32,972 nucleotides of DNA from Daldinia sp. FL1419 (GCA_025201765.1 MU623585.1:1-32972); one strand, 5' to 3'; numbered from the stretch's first letter, positions 1-9,049 are shown. A program made the numbers and translations. The notes: generated from the letters alone by a model not told the origin.

Positions 1-1038
1 AATATAAATATAATTTTTAAAAAAATAAATAATATTTTTAAAGATTAATATTTTATTATTAATTTTTTTTTAATATATTATTATTTAAATAAATATTTAT
101 TTTTAAAATATTAATATTATTACTTATAAAGTAATTAAGAACCATTTTTATAAATTAATTATAACAATAAATATCTTATTTATTCTATATAATATAGTTA
201 TTTCTAAAAAAATAATATTATTACTTTCTTATAACACTTTCTCATTTCATATTTATTAAAATTAATGTTGAAGATCTTTTTAAAAATAATATATTTCTTT
301 TAAATATTTTGGATTAAAAATAAAATCAATATTTAATAAAATTTTAATATAATTTTTATTATATAATTTAAAAACTAAATTAATTTATTATATTTAATAT
401 TATATAAAATTATAATTTATATATATATTTATATATTTTTATTATAATAAAGTTTTTTAATTAATATAAATTAATTTATATTATAAAAATAAATAACCAT
501 AATAAAATTATTAGGCATATTTATTACATTATTTTATTTATCTTTTTTAAAAGCCAACAAATTATTTGAATTTTTAGAATTGATTTTATAATTTTTAATA
601 TTTGATTATGTTGGTCGAGAGGTTAAAAGGAATAAAGATTTCCCTACTAAATTAATATTTTTTGGATTTAATTAATCTTATATATTTAAATTATAAATCA
701 AAATTATAAAAGTTTAATTCCATATTTTTTAATTATTAAATATAAATAATTAATTTTTTTTATAATATTTTTAAATAATATTATTTAATTAAATATAATT
801 AAAATTATATTAAATATATATTTATATAATATAATTAAATTAATATTAATTATATATTTATATTAAAATATAATTAAAATTTTTAATTATTATATAATAT
901 ATAAAGAAAAATTATTATTATAAAATTTAAATTATTATTATTATTATTAAAATTTTAGAATAGAATAATGAGGCTTTTTATGGAATTGTTGTAAAGGAAA
1001 GAATTTTTCTATGTTATTTTTAGGTTTATTAATCTAAT
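1..1038. other. AT-rich left flank, no gene seen
   Basis: This is the sequence into which copia-A inserted. It is extremely AT-rich with stops in all frames, and I recognise no repeat shared with the rest of the window. It is probably another RIP-degraded repeat, because the flank on the other side of copia-A (27275-27477) has normal composition. The only pocket with GC-richer words is near 610-650, which resembles the 5' half of a tRNA (see findings). Confidence 0.6.
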
Positions 1039-1043
1039 ATTTA
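1039..1043. repeat. target duplication ATTTA, left of copia-A
   Basis: The five bases ATTTA immediately precede the TG of the left LTR and match 27270-27274 exactly, just outside the CA of the right LTR. Five bases is the usual duplication length for Ty1/copia integrases. Confidence 0.85.
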
Positions 1044-1219
1044 TGAAGGAATTATTGGATTGTGATATGTTGTTGTATTTGGTAAGTAAATAAAATTATC
1101 TAAGAATTAGGAAATTTGTGAATTAGTTCATTTTAAGTAAGGACTTGGGTTTAACCCTAATACGTATTTTAATTATATAATAAGTTAGGTAGGTGTTATA
1201 AAATTCCTTCTTGTTAATA
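1044..1219 (-). repeat. 3' LTR of copia-A
   Basis: This stretch aligns without gaps to 27094-27269, both 176 bp, with nearly all differences being transitions. It is the more degraded of the two: for example, the outer motif CTTGCCAACA of the right LTR appears here as CTTGTTAATA. On the element's own strand the sequence just inside it is purine-biased (AAAGG), where a polypurine tract is expected. Confidence 0.9.
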
Positions 1220-1318
1220 TACCTTTATAGAAATATTATATTAAAATTATTACTAATTTTCCAGTTTTAATAATTTTATAAATTTATGATATTTATTTTT
1301 TTTAAATGGCTTTGTAAA
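1220..1318 (-). pseudogene. copia-A polyprotein extreme C-terminus
   Basis: Short stretch between the 417-bp element and the 3' LTR. Read on the minus strand it continues the LADGFTKAL-like tail motif (FTKAI) with several stops and a YK.I-like segment, as at the end of copia pol. The rest, up to the LTR, is untranslated leader to the 3' LTR. Confidence 0.65.
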
Positions 1319-1324
1319 ACCATT

Positions 1325-1741
1325 GAACAGGAGCTCTGATAGCTCCTGCAGGATATGCCCTACACTTCAACTAACCCATAACAACCAGAGGCTATATGAG
1401 CTCGAGGATACAAGGTGACTATATCCTGACAAAAGTATCGAAACGATCAAATAAATGAACTACTATATGTAACTGCTCTGCAATGGTAGCGCGTACAATG
1501 AGGTATAGGCCCAAAAGAGTGTATATTATTTGTATGAAGCTATATAGAAACGATCTTTAAAGGATTATTTATGATTTATACTGATCAGGCAGGAAAACAA
1601 TTATTGAGGCCTATATATATCTAAACAAATATGTGTAAACCTTATAAAGGTCTATCAGGGGGTCCTCCAGAATAGCTCCTATTATGTACTCCTGCTGCGT
1701 ACTCCTATTACGTATCCCACGTACTCACACTGCACCGGTTC
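1325..1741. mobile_element. 417-bp short insertion element related to the minisatellite unit
   Basis: This GC-richer segment is flanked by a 6-bp duplication, ACCATT (1319-1324 and 1742-1747). Removing it with one duplication restores the copia-A frame to NLANGFTKA on the minus strand, matching the conserved LADGFTKAL motif of copia polyproteins, so the borders are well supported. Its tips are short imperfect inverted repeats (GAACAGG and CCGGTTC). Positions 1325-1371 and 1529-1620 match the ~137-bp minisatellite unit of the SAT elements in order, with about 160 bp of extra sequence between them. The tail (about 1680-1735) has short imperfect repeats around TACTCCT. No coding frame is evident. 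It largely escaped RIP, consistent with the few-hundred-bp length threshold known for that process. Confidence 0.8.
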
Positions 1742-1747
1742 ACCATT

Positions 1748-2070
1748 TGCAAGATTTTTTTTTTTAATATATATTTTAATATAATATTACTATTATTTAC
1801 CTCCTGTTTGGTATAATGGTATTTTTTCCGAATATATTTCTTTTAATAATTTACTGTTAATTCTTTAATTTAGATTATTATTACTGTATTATCATACAGT
1901 ATTGTAATAAATTTTGGTAATATAAGTCCTAATTTTTTGAGAAAGTTCTATATTTACGTAGCGTTAGTTGTTATGCTACCTAGGGCAATATATTTGGTTT
2001 TGTTAGAGCTTTTTGCTATAATAAGTTGAAGCTTAATGTGTTAGAATATTAGTAACCTAATTATGAAGAA
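1748..2070 (-). pseudogene. copia-A RNase H, C-terminal part
   Basis: Reading the minus strand from about 2070 down gives relics of the end of a copia polyprotein. A KLQ-like stretch is followed by AKSSNKTKYIAL, matching the VALSSTEAEYIAL block of copia RNase H with the acidic residues turned to Lys or Thr. Then come LKKLGL, a DN-containing segment corresponding to the DNQSAI motif, and KYHYTKQEV, corresponding to RYHFIREKV. Trp and Gln positions are stop codons. The frame enters directly from 3949 onward when the pogo-like element is removed, and continues into the tail motif at 1748/1318 when the 417-bp element is removed. RNase H removes the RNA strand during reverse transcription. This copy cannot be functional. 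Confidence 0.87.
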
Positions 2071-2072
2071 TA

Positions 2073-2120
2073 TAACGTGCCCCATAAATCAACTGCCTAA
2101 ATTAGTTAACTGCCTAAAAT
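2073..2120 (+). repeat. left terminal inverted repeat of the pogo-like element
   Basis: Begins TAACGTGCCCCATAAATC. It is the reverse complement of 3899-3946, with about six differences in 48 positions, all transitions. TIRs are the transposase binding and cleavage sites. Confidence 0.92.
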
Positions 2121-2249
2121 ATCTTAAATTATTATCTATTTCTTTTAAATATTAATTATTTAATTAATTTAAAATATTTTATTTTATAAAAGAATTTAGG
2201 ATAAATCTAGTGTTAGGTATTTTTAATAATTATAATAGGTTAAATATTA

Positions 2250-3300
2250 GAAAGGTGTTTAATATTTATGGAATCTTATTTGAAATATTATGTGATAGGT
2301 TTAAGGGATTGTAATAATATGTTAATATAATAGAAAAATGTTATAAATTAATTGATTTAAAGGAGTAAATGATAATTTAATGTATATTTAAGTTAAATAT
2401 TTAGGTATTTTTTCCTTAATTATTTTATGTTAAAAAAATGGTGAATATATTATTTTTTAAATATGGTAAAATATATGTTGGAATTAATTGGGCCTTAAAT
2501 TTTATATGGTGTTATTCAACCTTACAAATGCATATAAATTATTGAATTAATTATTAAAGGGTTTTGTGCAAATAGTTTGAAATTTTTTATATGTGATTTT
2601 GGTTTATAATGAATATAATTATGAAATATGGTATTACAATTGAAGATATATTTAATTTTAATGAAATAAGTTTTATAATAGGTATTATTATTATTAAAAT
2701 GGTGGTTATAAGTTTTAAAAGAAAGTTTAGGTTTTGTTAAATAGAATTTGGTGATTGAGAATAAGTTATGGTATTTATAATAATTAATTTGTAGGATTAG
2801 GTAATATTTCTATTTGTAATAATTGTAGATAAAATGTATTTAATATTATGGTATTGTTATAATATTTTTTTTAATAATTGAGTAATTAAATCTTCCATTA
2901 ATAGTTAAATAATAAATAAAATTAATTTAAAATAGATTACATATTTTAATAAGTATATAAAATTATATGTTATGGGTATTAAATGTTTTTTAATTATTAA
3001 TAATTATAAGAATTATATATTAATTAAATTTTAAGATTATTATTGAAATAATAATATTATAATTTTGTGTATACCTGTGCATTTATCCCATAAGCTTCAG
3101 CCTTTTAATGTATATGTTTTTTTGTCTTTAAAATGTTTGTATAGTTTAACAATTAAAAATCTAATATGTTATAATATTATATATATTAATAAAAAGGAAT
3201 TTTTCCCAGCATTTTATTAGGTATTTTAAGCCTTTTTTATTAAAAATAACATTATATTTATATTTGAAACTATTAAATTAATGCCATTAAATATTAATAG
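2250..3300 (+). pseudogene. pogo/Fot1-family transposase relic (DDE superfamily 1)
   Basis: On the plus strand, 2636-2680 reads GITIEDIFNFNEIS, matching the family block YGI..EDIYNFDETG around the first catalytic Asp. At about 3067-3112 CIPVHLSHKLQPFNV matches the block CxPPHxSHxLQPLDV around the last catalytic residue. In both blocks the catalytic Asp is Asn here (codons 2660-2662 and 3107-3109), as expected from G-to-A change. Between them lies K.VV...K...F, corresponding to the VVT/R and NREWVT region, broken by stops. The N-terminal CENP-B-like helix-turn-helix domain must lie roughly at 2250-2620 but is too degraded to delimit. In life the enzyme would cut at the TIRs and insert at TA. 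The outer limits given are approximate. Confidence 0.85.
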
Positions 3301-3898
3301 GGTGATTTTAATATTAGATATTGTTAAAATTGCTTATACGCCGTTACTAGACCCAGATCTTAAGAGGTTATCAAATTTATTTTGGGTATTATAAACACCT
3401 TAAAACATCAATAAGGTTATTTATTAAATTATTTTTATTAAAAATTAAATTATTAATTATTAATTTAATTTGTTAATATAAATTATTAATATTATAAATA
3501 AATTAAGTAAAATTATATATAAATTGTTATATAAGGTAATGTTATTAGAGGAAGAAATAGTTAATTTATGAGAGGTAAATTATATATTTTTTAAATGTTG
3601 GTGGGTTAAAAATAAGTATTTATAATATAGAGGACCTTTTATTTAAGTTGAGGGAAAGGTTATATGGGTTAAAAAGGAGGGTATAAACCTTAAGGTTCTT
3701 GAGGAGGTTATTAAAGGAGGTCCTCCAAAATGGCAATGTTAAACTCCTTAATATTATAAAATTTGCAATATTATTGGTTATAATGTAAAAATATATAAAT
3801 TAATTGAAATAATATTTAAAAATAATAGCCAATTAAATATTTAATTAATTTTAATTATTTTTATTAAATTATTTATAATTGAATTGGAGGGGTTTTGA

Positions 3899-3946
3899 AT
3901 TTTGGGCAATTAATTAATTTAGGTGGTTGATTTATGGGACACGTTA
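3899..3946 (-). repeat. right terminal inverted repeat of the pogo-like element
   Basis: Ends ...GGGACACGTTA, followed by the TA duplication. It mirrors 2073-2120. Just inside it the element is G-rich for this window (GGAGGGG), a part less hit by mutation. Confidence 0.92.
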
Positions 3947-3948
3947 TA

Positions 3949-4345
3949 TCTTATAGTTGATTTTTTTATAATAAGATTAAAGGCGTAACTTATGTTTACA
4001 GTGTTATGTAACCCTAATAAGTTATATATGTAATATAAATGATCGTTATTTAATTTATAATAATATATATTTTGTTTTACTATACCTCTTAAATATCTTA
4101 TTATTTGTTTAATGTTGGTTGAATGGGCTTCTGTAGGATTATATATGAAGTGAGCCTATATAAACGTTACGAAGCTAATATTAGGCCTTGTGATATATAC
4201 TGGAAAATTTGCTTTTCTAATAAGGGAAACATATTCAAAAACTTTATCTACATTAATAATATCTTCTAAATTATGCACCTGAATAGTTTCTTTTCTTTTA
4301 AGATTAAATAATATTAATACCACTTTCCCTTCTTCCAATCTAATA
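3949..4345 (-). pseudogene. copia-A RT/RNase H junction
   Basis: The minus strand from 4338 reads YVSLIRKANFPVY, then ITRPNISFV, then NPTEAHSTNIKQIIRYLRG. These are the conserved copia blocks YRSLVGKLxYL, TRPDIxFAV and NPTxxHWxAxKRxLRYLKGT that link reverse transcriptase to RNase H. The frame is open for about 60 codons (4156-4338) and then meets a stop between ..TFI and AHF.. that was probably a sense codon. Downstream, the start of RNase H is degraded up to the pogo insertion at 3949. It joins upstream to the RT core through one frameshift near 4340-4350. Confidence 0.9.
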
Positions 4346-5640
4346 TTCTTTAGTATTTTTGTAACATATTATTTTTGATTAAGACGGATATTTCTTGTAG
4401 GAGAGAAGCGCACAATTCTAACTCCAAAGAATTAGTTTGTAGCTTTTAAATCCGTGACAAGTATATCTTCCTTGATATTTATTACCAGTGCTAAAAGGCG
4501 TTTAGCGTTTGATCTGTAGAACAAAAAGTTATTTACATATAAAATTATTATATCTCCTATATCCTTATTTATATATATTATATTATTTAATATTAATGAT
4601 ATATATCCTTTTTTAATTAATAATATGTATATGCATTTCTACTATATCATATTAACTTATTTTAAATTATATAAGGGATTTATAAATTTAATAATCTTAT
4701 TAAATACATACTTATATTTATCCACTTTATTTAAAAATATTTTAAAATATTTTTTCAAAAATAAGAAAAATTTTATAAAAATATCCTTTATTAAATTACC
4801 ATTTAAATATATAATTATAAAATTAATTTAAATAATATACTAATTATTAAAAGTTATAAACGCCATCAACATTCGCCATAATACCATATAAATAATTATA
4901 ATAATTATTTTATTATAATTAATATTTTTTTATTATATAAATCCTTATATATAAATATATGCCTTATATTTATTTAATAGGCTTATTAATAGGAATTTTT
5001 TTTTTAATACTTATTTATTATTTATTAAATACTTATAAATAATATTTTACAATTTTTTGAAATTAAACGTTCTATATTTAAAATTCTTTTAAATTTTTTT
5101 GAAGATTACTTTAAATTATAAGTCTTAATCATCATTAACTATGATTTTTTTAATTATTAAATTATTTCTATTAATTTAAAATACCTTATCCCATATAATT
5201 ACATTAATAAAATATTCTTATATAAGATTATCCTTTTCAACTTATCTAAGTTTTTTGAGAAATGCTTTGGTATAGATAAAAATACTTGTAGTACCTTTTT
5301 GAATAATATTTAAATATAATAATAAAAAGTCATTAAATATGTCCTTTTAATTTATAATAATTATAAAAATGTTATTAACTTTGTTTAAAATTTGATAGAT
5401 ATATAAGTCTAAAATAATTTTTTTAAGTTAATTTCTTTTTTTTTAATTTAACCTATTTTTTTATTAATAATATTTTTATTTATAATATTATTATTAATAT
5501 TTTATATACCAATTTTAAGAACTTTAATTACTTTTTTATAATAGAAACGCTTTTATATATGTTTAGGAAGTAACCTAATAATGTCTTTCGGATTTAAAGT
5601 GTTATTATTGTTTCTAAGATGTTTATAGAAAATAATATAT
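4346..5640 (-). pseudogene. copia-A reverse transcriptase
   Basis: Positions 4400-4560 on the minus strand read IILYVNNFLFYRSNAKRLLA and then IKEDILVTDLKATN and FFGVRIVRF. This aligns with the copia RT blocks LLLYVDDLLFTGSN, F.VTDLGE.NYFLGV and EI. The catalytic YVDD is YVNN at complement(4528..4539): both Asp codons carry the G-to-A change. Upstream (4560-5640) the fingers and palm region is too AT-degraded to assign blocks. The domain copied element RNA into DNA inside virus-like particles. Here it is dead by its active site as well as by stops. Confidence 0.88.
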
Positions 5641-6344
5641 AATGTTATTAAGAATTTATTTCTTTTTAGGAATTATATAATATAATTGCGTTTTCCGTAA
5701 TAACCTAAGAAAATAACCTTTGCACCATATGCTTTAAATTTTTTAATTGTTATAACCTTATTATTTGGATTAATTAAGGTAAAATAATAATTTTCAAAGA
5801 TTTTTAAATATATATTATTTAATTTATAATCTTTTCCAGATTTTAAATAACTTTTATATCATTCAAATGGCGTAACACCTTTATAAATAAATATTTTAAT
5901 TTTATTAATAATATATATAATTACTTTTAAAATAAAATTTCAGAAATAAGTAGGTATTTTTATTCTAACATATATAATTTATGCCTTATTTTATAAAAAA
6001 TATATATCCTTTTCTGTTATGTCATTTTAATATTAATTGTATAATATAAATAAAATTAATTCCATATCCTTTTCTTTATAAAAAGTTTTTAATTAGTTTA
6101 TATTAAATTTTTATTTATTATTAATTTATAAGGTTTTTATTTAACATTGTGAATTATTGGCTTAGTTAAAAAAGGCTTAAAATATTTTGTATAAATGTGT
6201 GAAATATTTGGTAATAATTATTATTACTTTATTTTTTGTTTTGTGTGCCATAAATTAATACCATAAGTTATTATTATTAATTATTAATATAAAATATTTA
6301 TTTTTTTTAATAAAAGTGGGTTGTAAAGAACTTATATTATATTA
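5640..6344 (-). pseudogene. copia-A integrase, C-terminal part
   Basis: Complement(5862..5879) encodes GVTPFE, matching the GKTPYE block after the copia integrase core, followed by a stop where the family has Trp and then by YKSYLKSGKDYKL. In the same frame come IKKFKAYGAK and VIFLGYYGKRNY (about complement(5684..5720)), matching the FG.KAY..I and FLGY....KGYR blocks. The frame holds for about 65 codons with one stop, unusually readable for this window. The part towards 6344 should hold the DDE core but is not recognisable. Copia-B inserted at 6345-6349, separating this from the upstream coding region that resumes at 24289. Confidence 0.85.
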
Positions 6345-6349
6345 GGTTA
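6345..6349. repeat. target duplication GGTTA, left of copia-B copy 1
   Basis: GGTTA directly precedes TGTTGGGC of the left LTR and is repeated at 24284-24288 right after the final CA of the right LTR. The exact 5-bp match 18 kb apart shows that everything between belongs to one insertion event plus later insertions into it. Confidence 0.9.
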
Positions 6350-6565
6350 TGTTGGGCTAAACGTACGTATAAGAGAAATAATAGTGAAAGCAAGTAATAA
6401 GTAAAATAATGTAGTGAGATTTATATATTTATAAATCTTAAGGAAAAGAATTATTTATTTTGAGCTTAATAGGTTTAAAATCTTTATATATATAATATAT
6501 TAATTATGTAATATTTTTTTTGTTTGTTATAGGGGTTTATAATACCTAATAGCATATAATTATTA
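6350..6565 (-). repeat. 3' LTR of copia-B copy 1
   Basis: Plus strand starts TGTTGGGCTAAACGTACGTA and ends GCATATAATTATTA. It is the more mutated partner of 24068-24283, whose end is GCATACAACCATCA. Contains the TATATATATAATA box seen in every copy. A C-poor, G-retaining composition marks mutation of one strand. Confidence 0.88.
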
Positions 6566-6590
6566 TTTATTTTATTTTTTTTTGTAAGTA
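6566..6590 (-). promoter_or_regulatory. probable polypurine tract of copia-B
   Basis: On the minus strand the bases next to the LTR are a run of A's with scattered T (AAAAAAAAATAAAATAAA). In the less altered copy 3 the same place (30274-30295) reads GAAAAGAAATAGAATAAA. A purine-rich run abutting an LTR marks the plus-strand DNA primer of reverse transcription, and so identifies this LTR as the 3' one. Confidence 0.5.
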
Positions 6591-6720
6591 GTAGATTATA
6601 AATTATTATTAATTTTTTATTTTATTTAATCTTTTAAATATAAATTAATTTAATTATTTTTTATTAATATTTTTATAATTTTATTAGGGGAGGTTTTTGT
6701 TATTGTATTAGTTGGGTTAT

Positions 6721-6735
6721 CCAGGACGAAGTCCG
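6721..6735 (+). repeat. left arm of 15-bp inverted repeat, SAT copy 1
   Basis: CCAGGACGAAGTCCG is the exact reverse complement of 8736-8750. It also folds on itself (GGAC, loop GAA, GTCC). The same pair occurs in copy 2 at 27618-27632 and 29305-29319, unchanged although the rest of the element has mutated. It is a likely recognition site for whatever moves the element. Confidence 0.85.
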
Positions 6736-6775
6736 GTGTATTATACTGAAACTTTCCAATAAATTACTATATAAA

Positions 6776-6860
6776 ATTGATAAGAAATTGATAAGTAATT
6801 GATAAATAATTAATAATAATTAATAAGAGCTGATAAGTGCTAATAAGAGCTGATAAGGGG
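6776..6860 (+). repeat. decamer tandem repeats, SAT copy 1
   Basis: Roughly ten-base repeats of the ATTGATAAGT and GCTGATAAGA types, about eight copies with degeneration, ending in GATAAGGGG. Copy 2 has an equivalent and longer run at 27672-27800. Confidence 0.8.
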
Positions 6861-6949
6861 TAAAAAAACCACATTAAAAATTTAAAGTTTAAGAAAACAT
6901 TTATGATTGGGTGTATCTTTTTTATTAGTAAGAATTTGAGTTGATCAGA

Positions 6950-8735
6950 TAGAAAAATAACTTATTTATGTTGAATATAAGCTCTAATAGCTCTTACAGG
7001 ATATGCCCTAACCCTACACTTTTATCGTACGAAATTCCATGGTTTTAAAAATTGACAATTCTATCCTTGAGAACTTAAACTGATCAGATAGGAAAACAAT
7101 TTTTGGAGGTTTATTTATATTGAACATGAGCTTTAATTGAACAGGAGCTCCTGCAGGACATGCCCTAACTCTACACAAATTTCTATGGAAAAATTAACAA
7201 TTCTATCCTTAAGAAATTAAACTGATCAGACAGGAAAACAACTTCTGGAGGTTTATTTATATTGAACAGGAACTCTAATTGAACAAGAGCTCCTGCAGGA
7301 TATGCCCTGCACTTTATCGTACAAATCTCTATGGAAAAACTAATGATTGAGGGCATCCTAACTTGAACTAATCAGACAAGAAAACAACTTTTAAGGGCCT
7401 ATTTATATTAAACATAAGCTCTAATTAAATAAAAGCTCCTGCAAGATATGCCCTGCAGTTTTATCGTACAAAGCTCTGTAGAAAACTGATAATTTGGTGC
7501 TTTTAAGCTGATCAGATAGGAAAACAACTTCTAAAAGCTTCTAATAACTCCTGCAAGATATGCCCTAACCCTACACTCTTATTGTACGAAATTCTATTAT
7601 TTTAAAAATTAACAATTCTATGCTTGAGAACTTGAGCTGATCAGACCGGAAAACAATTTCTGGAAGTTTATTTATTTAAATAGGAACTCTAATTGAACAG
7701 GAGCTCTAATAGTTCTTGTAAGATATGTTCTGCATTTCATTATACAAATCTCTATCGAAAACTGACGATTTTATACTTTAGAACTTGAGTTGATCAAATT
7801 AAAATCAACACTTAAGGGCCTATACATTAAATATAAACTCGAATTAAATAAGAGCTCAAATTGAACAGGAGCTCTAATTGAACAGGAGTTCCTGCAGGAC
7901 ATGCCCTACACTTTTATCGTACAAATCTCTATAGAAAAACTGATGATTTTGTGCTTGAGAACCTGAGAACTTGAGCTGATCAGACAGGAAAACAACTTCT
8001 AAGGAGCTCTAATAGCTCCTGCAAGATATACCCTGCAGTTTTATCGTACAAAGCTCTGTGGAAAACTGACAATTCTATGCTTGAGAACTTGAGCTGATCA
8101 GACCGGAAAACAACTTCTGGAGGTTTATTTATTTGAACAGGAGCTCTCATTGAACAGGAGCTCTAATCGCTCCTGCAGGATATGCCCTGCACTTCATCGT
8201 ACGAAGCTCTATGGAAATTGACGATTCTATTCTTGAGAACTTGAGCTGATCAAACAGGAAAATAACTTCTAAGGGCCTATTTATGTTGAATTTGAGCTCT
8301 AATAGCTCCTGCAGGATATGCCCTGCAGTTTTATCGTACGAAGTTCTATAGAAAACTGACAATTCTATGCTTGAGCTGATCAGATAGGAAAACAATTTCT
8401 GAGGGCTTATTTATGTTGAACATGAGCTTTAATTGAATAAGAGCTCCTGCAGGACATGCCCTGCACTTCATCGTACAAATCTCTATGGAAAAACTGATGA
8501 TTTGGTGCTTGAGAACTTAAGCTGATCAAATAAGAATCAATATTTGAGGGTCTATATATTGAACATAAGCTCTAATTGTACAGGAGCTCCTGCAGGATAT
8601 GCCCTAACCCTACACTTTTATTGTACGAAGCTCTATGGTTTTAAAAATTGACAATTCTATATTTGAGAATTTGAGCTGATCAAACAGGAAAACAGCTCTT
8701 AAGGGCTTATTTACGTATCAAAAAGGTTAGATTAG
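6950..8735 (+). repeat. ~137-bp minisatellite array, SAT copy 1
   Basis: About 12 units. Each unit runs: GAACAGGAGCTC, optional extra copies of a ~17-base TTGAACAGGAGCTCTAA block, GCTCCTGCAGGAYATGCCCT, TTTATCGTACGAAGCTCTATGG, AAAACTGAYGATTCTATGCT, TGAGAACTTGAGCTGATCAG, ACAGGAAAACAACTTCTG, AGGGCYTATTTATGTT. The TGCAGGAYATGCCCT box recurs near 6996, 7150, 7299, 7442, 7555, 7720, 7893, 8021, 8179, 8313, 8449 and 8592. Unit differences are a mix of transitions and small indels. The unit length is not a multiple of three, so open frames in it (such as complement(8147..8395)) are incidental. Confidence 0.9.
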
Positions 8736-8750
8736 CGGACTTCGTCCTGG
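8736..8750 (-). repeat. right arm of 15-bp inverted repeat, SAT copy 1
   Basis: CGGACTTCGTCCTGG, exact reverse complement of 6721-6735. It lies about 315 bp inside the right end, so it is subterminal, not terminal. A further short unit remnant follows it (8771-8870). Confidence 0.85.
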
Positions 8751-8754
8751 CCCT

Positions 8755-9011
8755 GTCACCCCAATTCGTTATTATAGAAAAACTAATGATTCTATGCTTG
8801 AGAACTTGAACTAATCAGATAAGAAAACAACTCTTGAAGGCTTATTTACATATCAAAAAGCCTGTGGAAACCTTAGAAAAGTTGGCTCCATAAAGGCTAA
8901 TAAGGTCTTGCAGCTTCAATTACGTAATTACATTACAACCCTCTGTAACCCCCCCCTTCAAAAAAAAATAAAAAACAAAAACAAAAAAAAACCTTATATA
9001 ATTGGGGTGAC
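8755..9011. repeat. 12-bp inverted repeat enclosing the tail of SAT copy 1
   Basis: GTCACCCCAATT at 8755-8766 is matched by AATTGGGGTGAC at 9000-9011. Between them lie a unit remnant, a C8 run (8949-8956) and an A-rich stretch. Copy 2 has the pair as 10 bp (29324-29333 and 29682-29691). Confidence 0.7.
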
Positions 9012-9025
9012 TCAGTTATAAAAAT

Positions 9026-9049
9026 AATTAAAAAAAGAAATTTAATTAA
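9026..9049 (+). other. stem-loop near the right end of SAT copy 1
   Basis: TAATTAAA and TTTAATTA form an 8-bp stem around an A-rich 8-base loop, ending about 17 bases before the right border. Copy 2 keeps the stem with a 6-base loop (about 29704-29725). Being AT-only it could arise by chance in this composition, but its conserved position in both copies is notable. Confidence 0.5.

Larger units (their letters stand above)
2073..3946 (+). mobile_element. Fot1/pogo-like DNA transposon (Tc1/mariner superfamily), degraded
   Basis: The 1874-bp element has 48-bp terminal inverted repeats at 2073-2120 and 3899-3946 that begin TAACGTG and differ only by transitions. It is flanked by TA at 2071-2072 and 3947-3948, the target site of the Tc1/mariner superfamily. 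Deleting it with one TA restores the copia-A RNase H frame on the minus strand. Length, TIR size and the internal near-repeat AACTGCCTAAA fit the fungal Fot1/pogo group, whose members are about 1.9 kb with TIRs of about 45 bp. Its single gene lies on the plus strand (see the transposase entry). The element is heavily mutated by RIP. Confidence 0.93.

Noticed and set aside
4625..4831. Plus-strand open frame of Tyr, Phe, Ile and Leu codons
   Set aside because: It is antisense to the copia-A RT region and reflects AT composition only. The same applies to 25957-26262 and 26746-26976, which are antisense to copia-A gag.
6350..6565. Orientation of copia-B on the plus strand (LTR starting TGTTGGGC)
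   Set aside because: Both LTR ends read TG...CA in either direction, but the RT relic and the purine-rich tract support the minus strand.
8147..8395. 82-codon open frame on the minus strand, and a related 75-codon frame at 28783-29010
   Set aside because: Both lie inside the minisatellite array. The ~137-bp unit is not a multiple of three, the readings change frame from unit to unit, and no start or family match exists.
8220..8400. Hammerhead ribozyme in the minisatellite unit (CTGAYGA followed by GAAAA)
   Set aside because: CTGACGA/CTGATGA fits the CUGANGA core and GGAAAAC follows about 40 bases later, but the sequence between cannot form stem II directly joined to GAAA, and no cleavage-site stem was found.
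6950..8735. CRISPR array
   Set aside because: Units are ~137 bp and contiguous, without the short-repeat/unique-spacer alternation. The context is a eukaryotic transposon graveyard.
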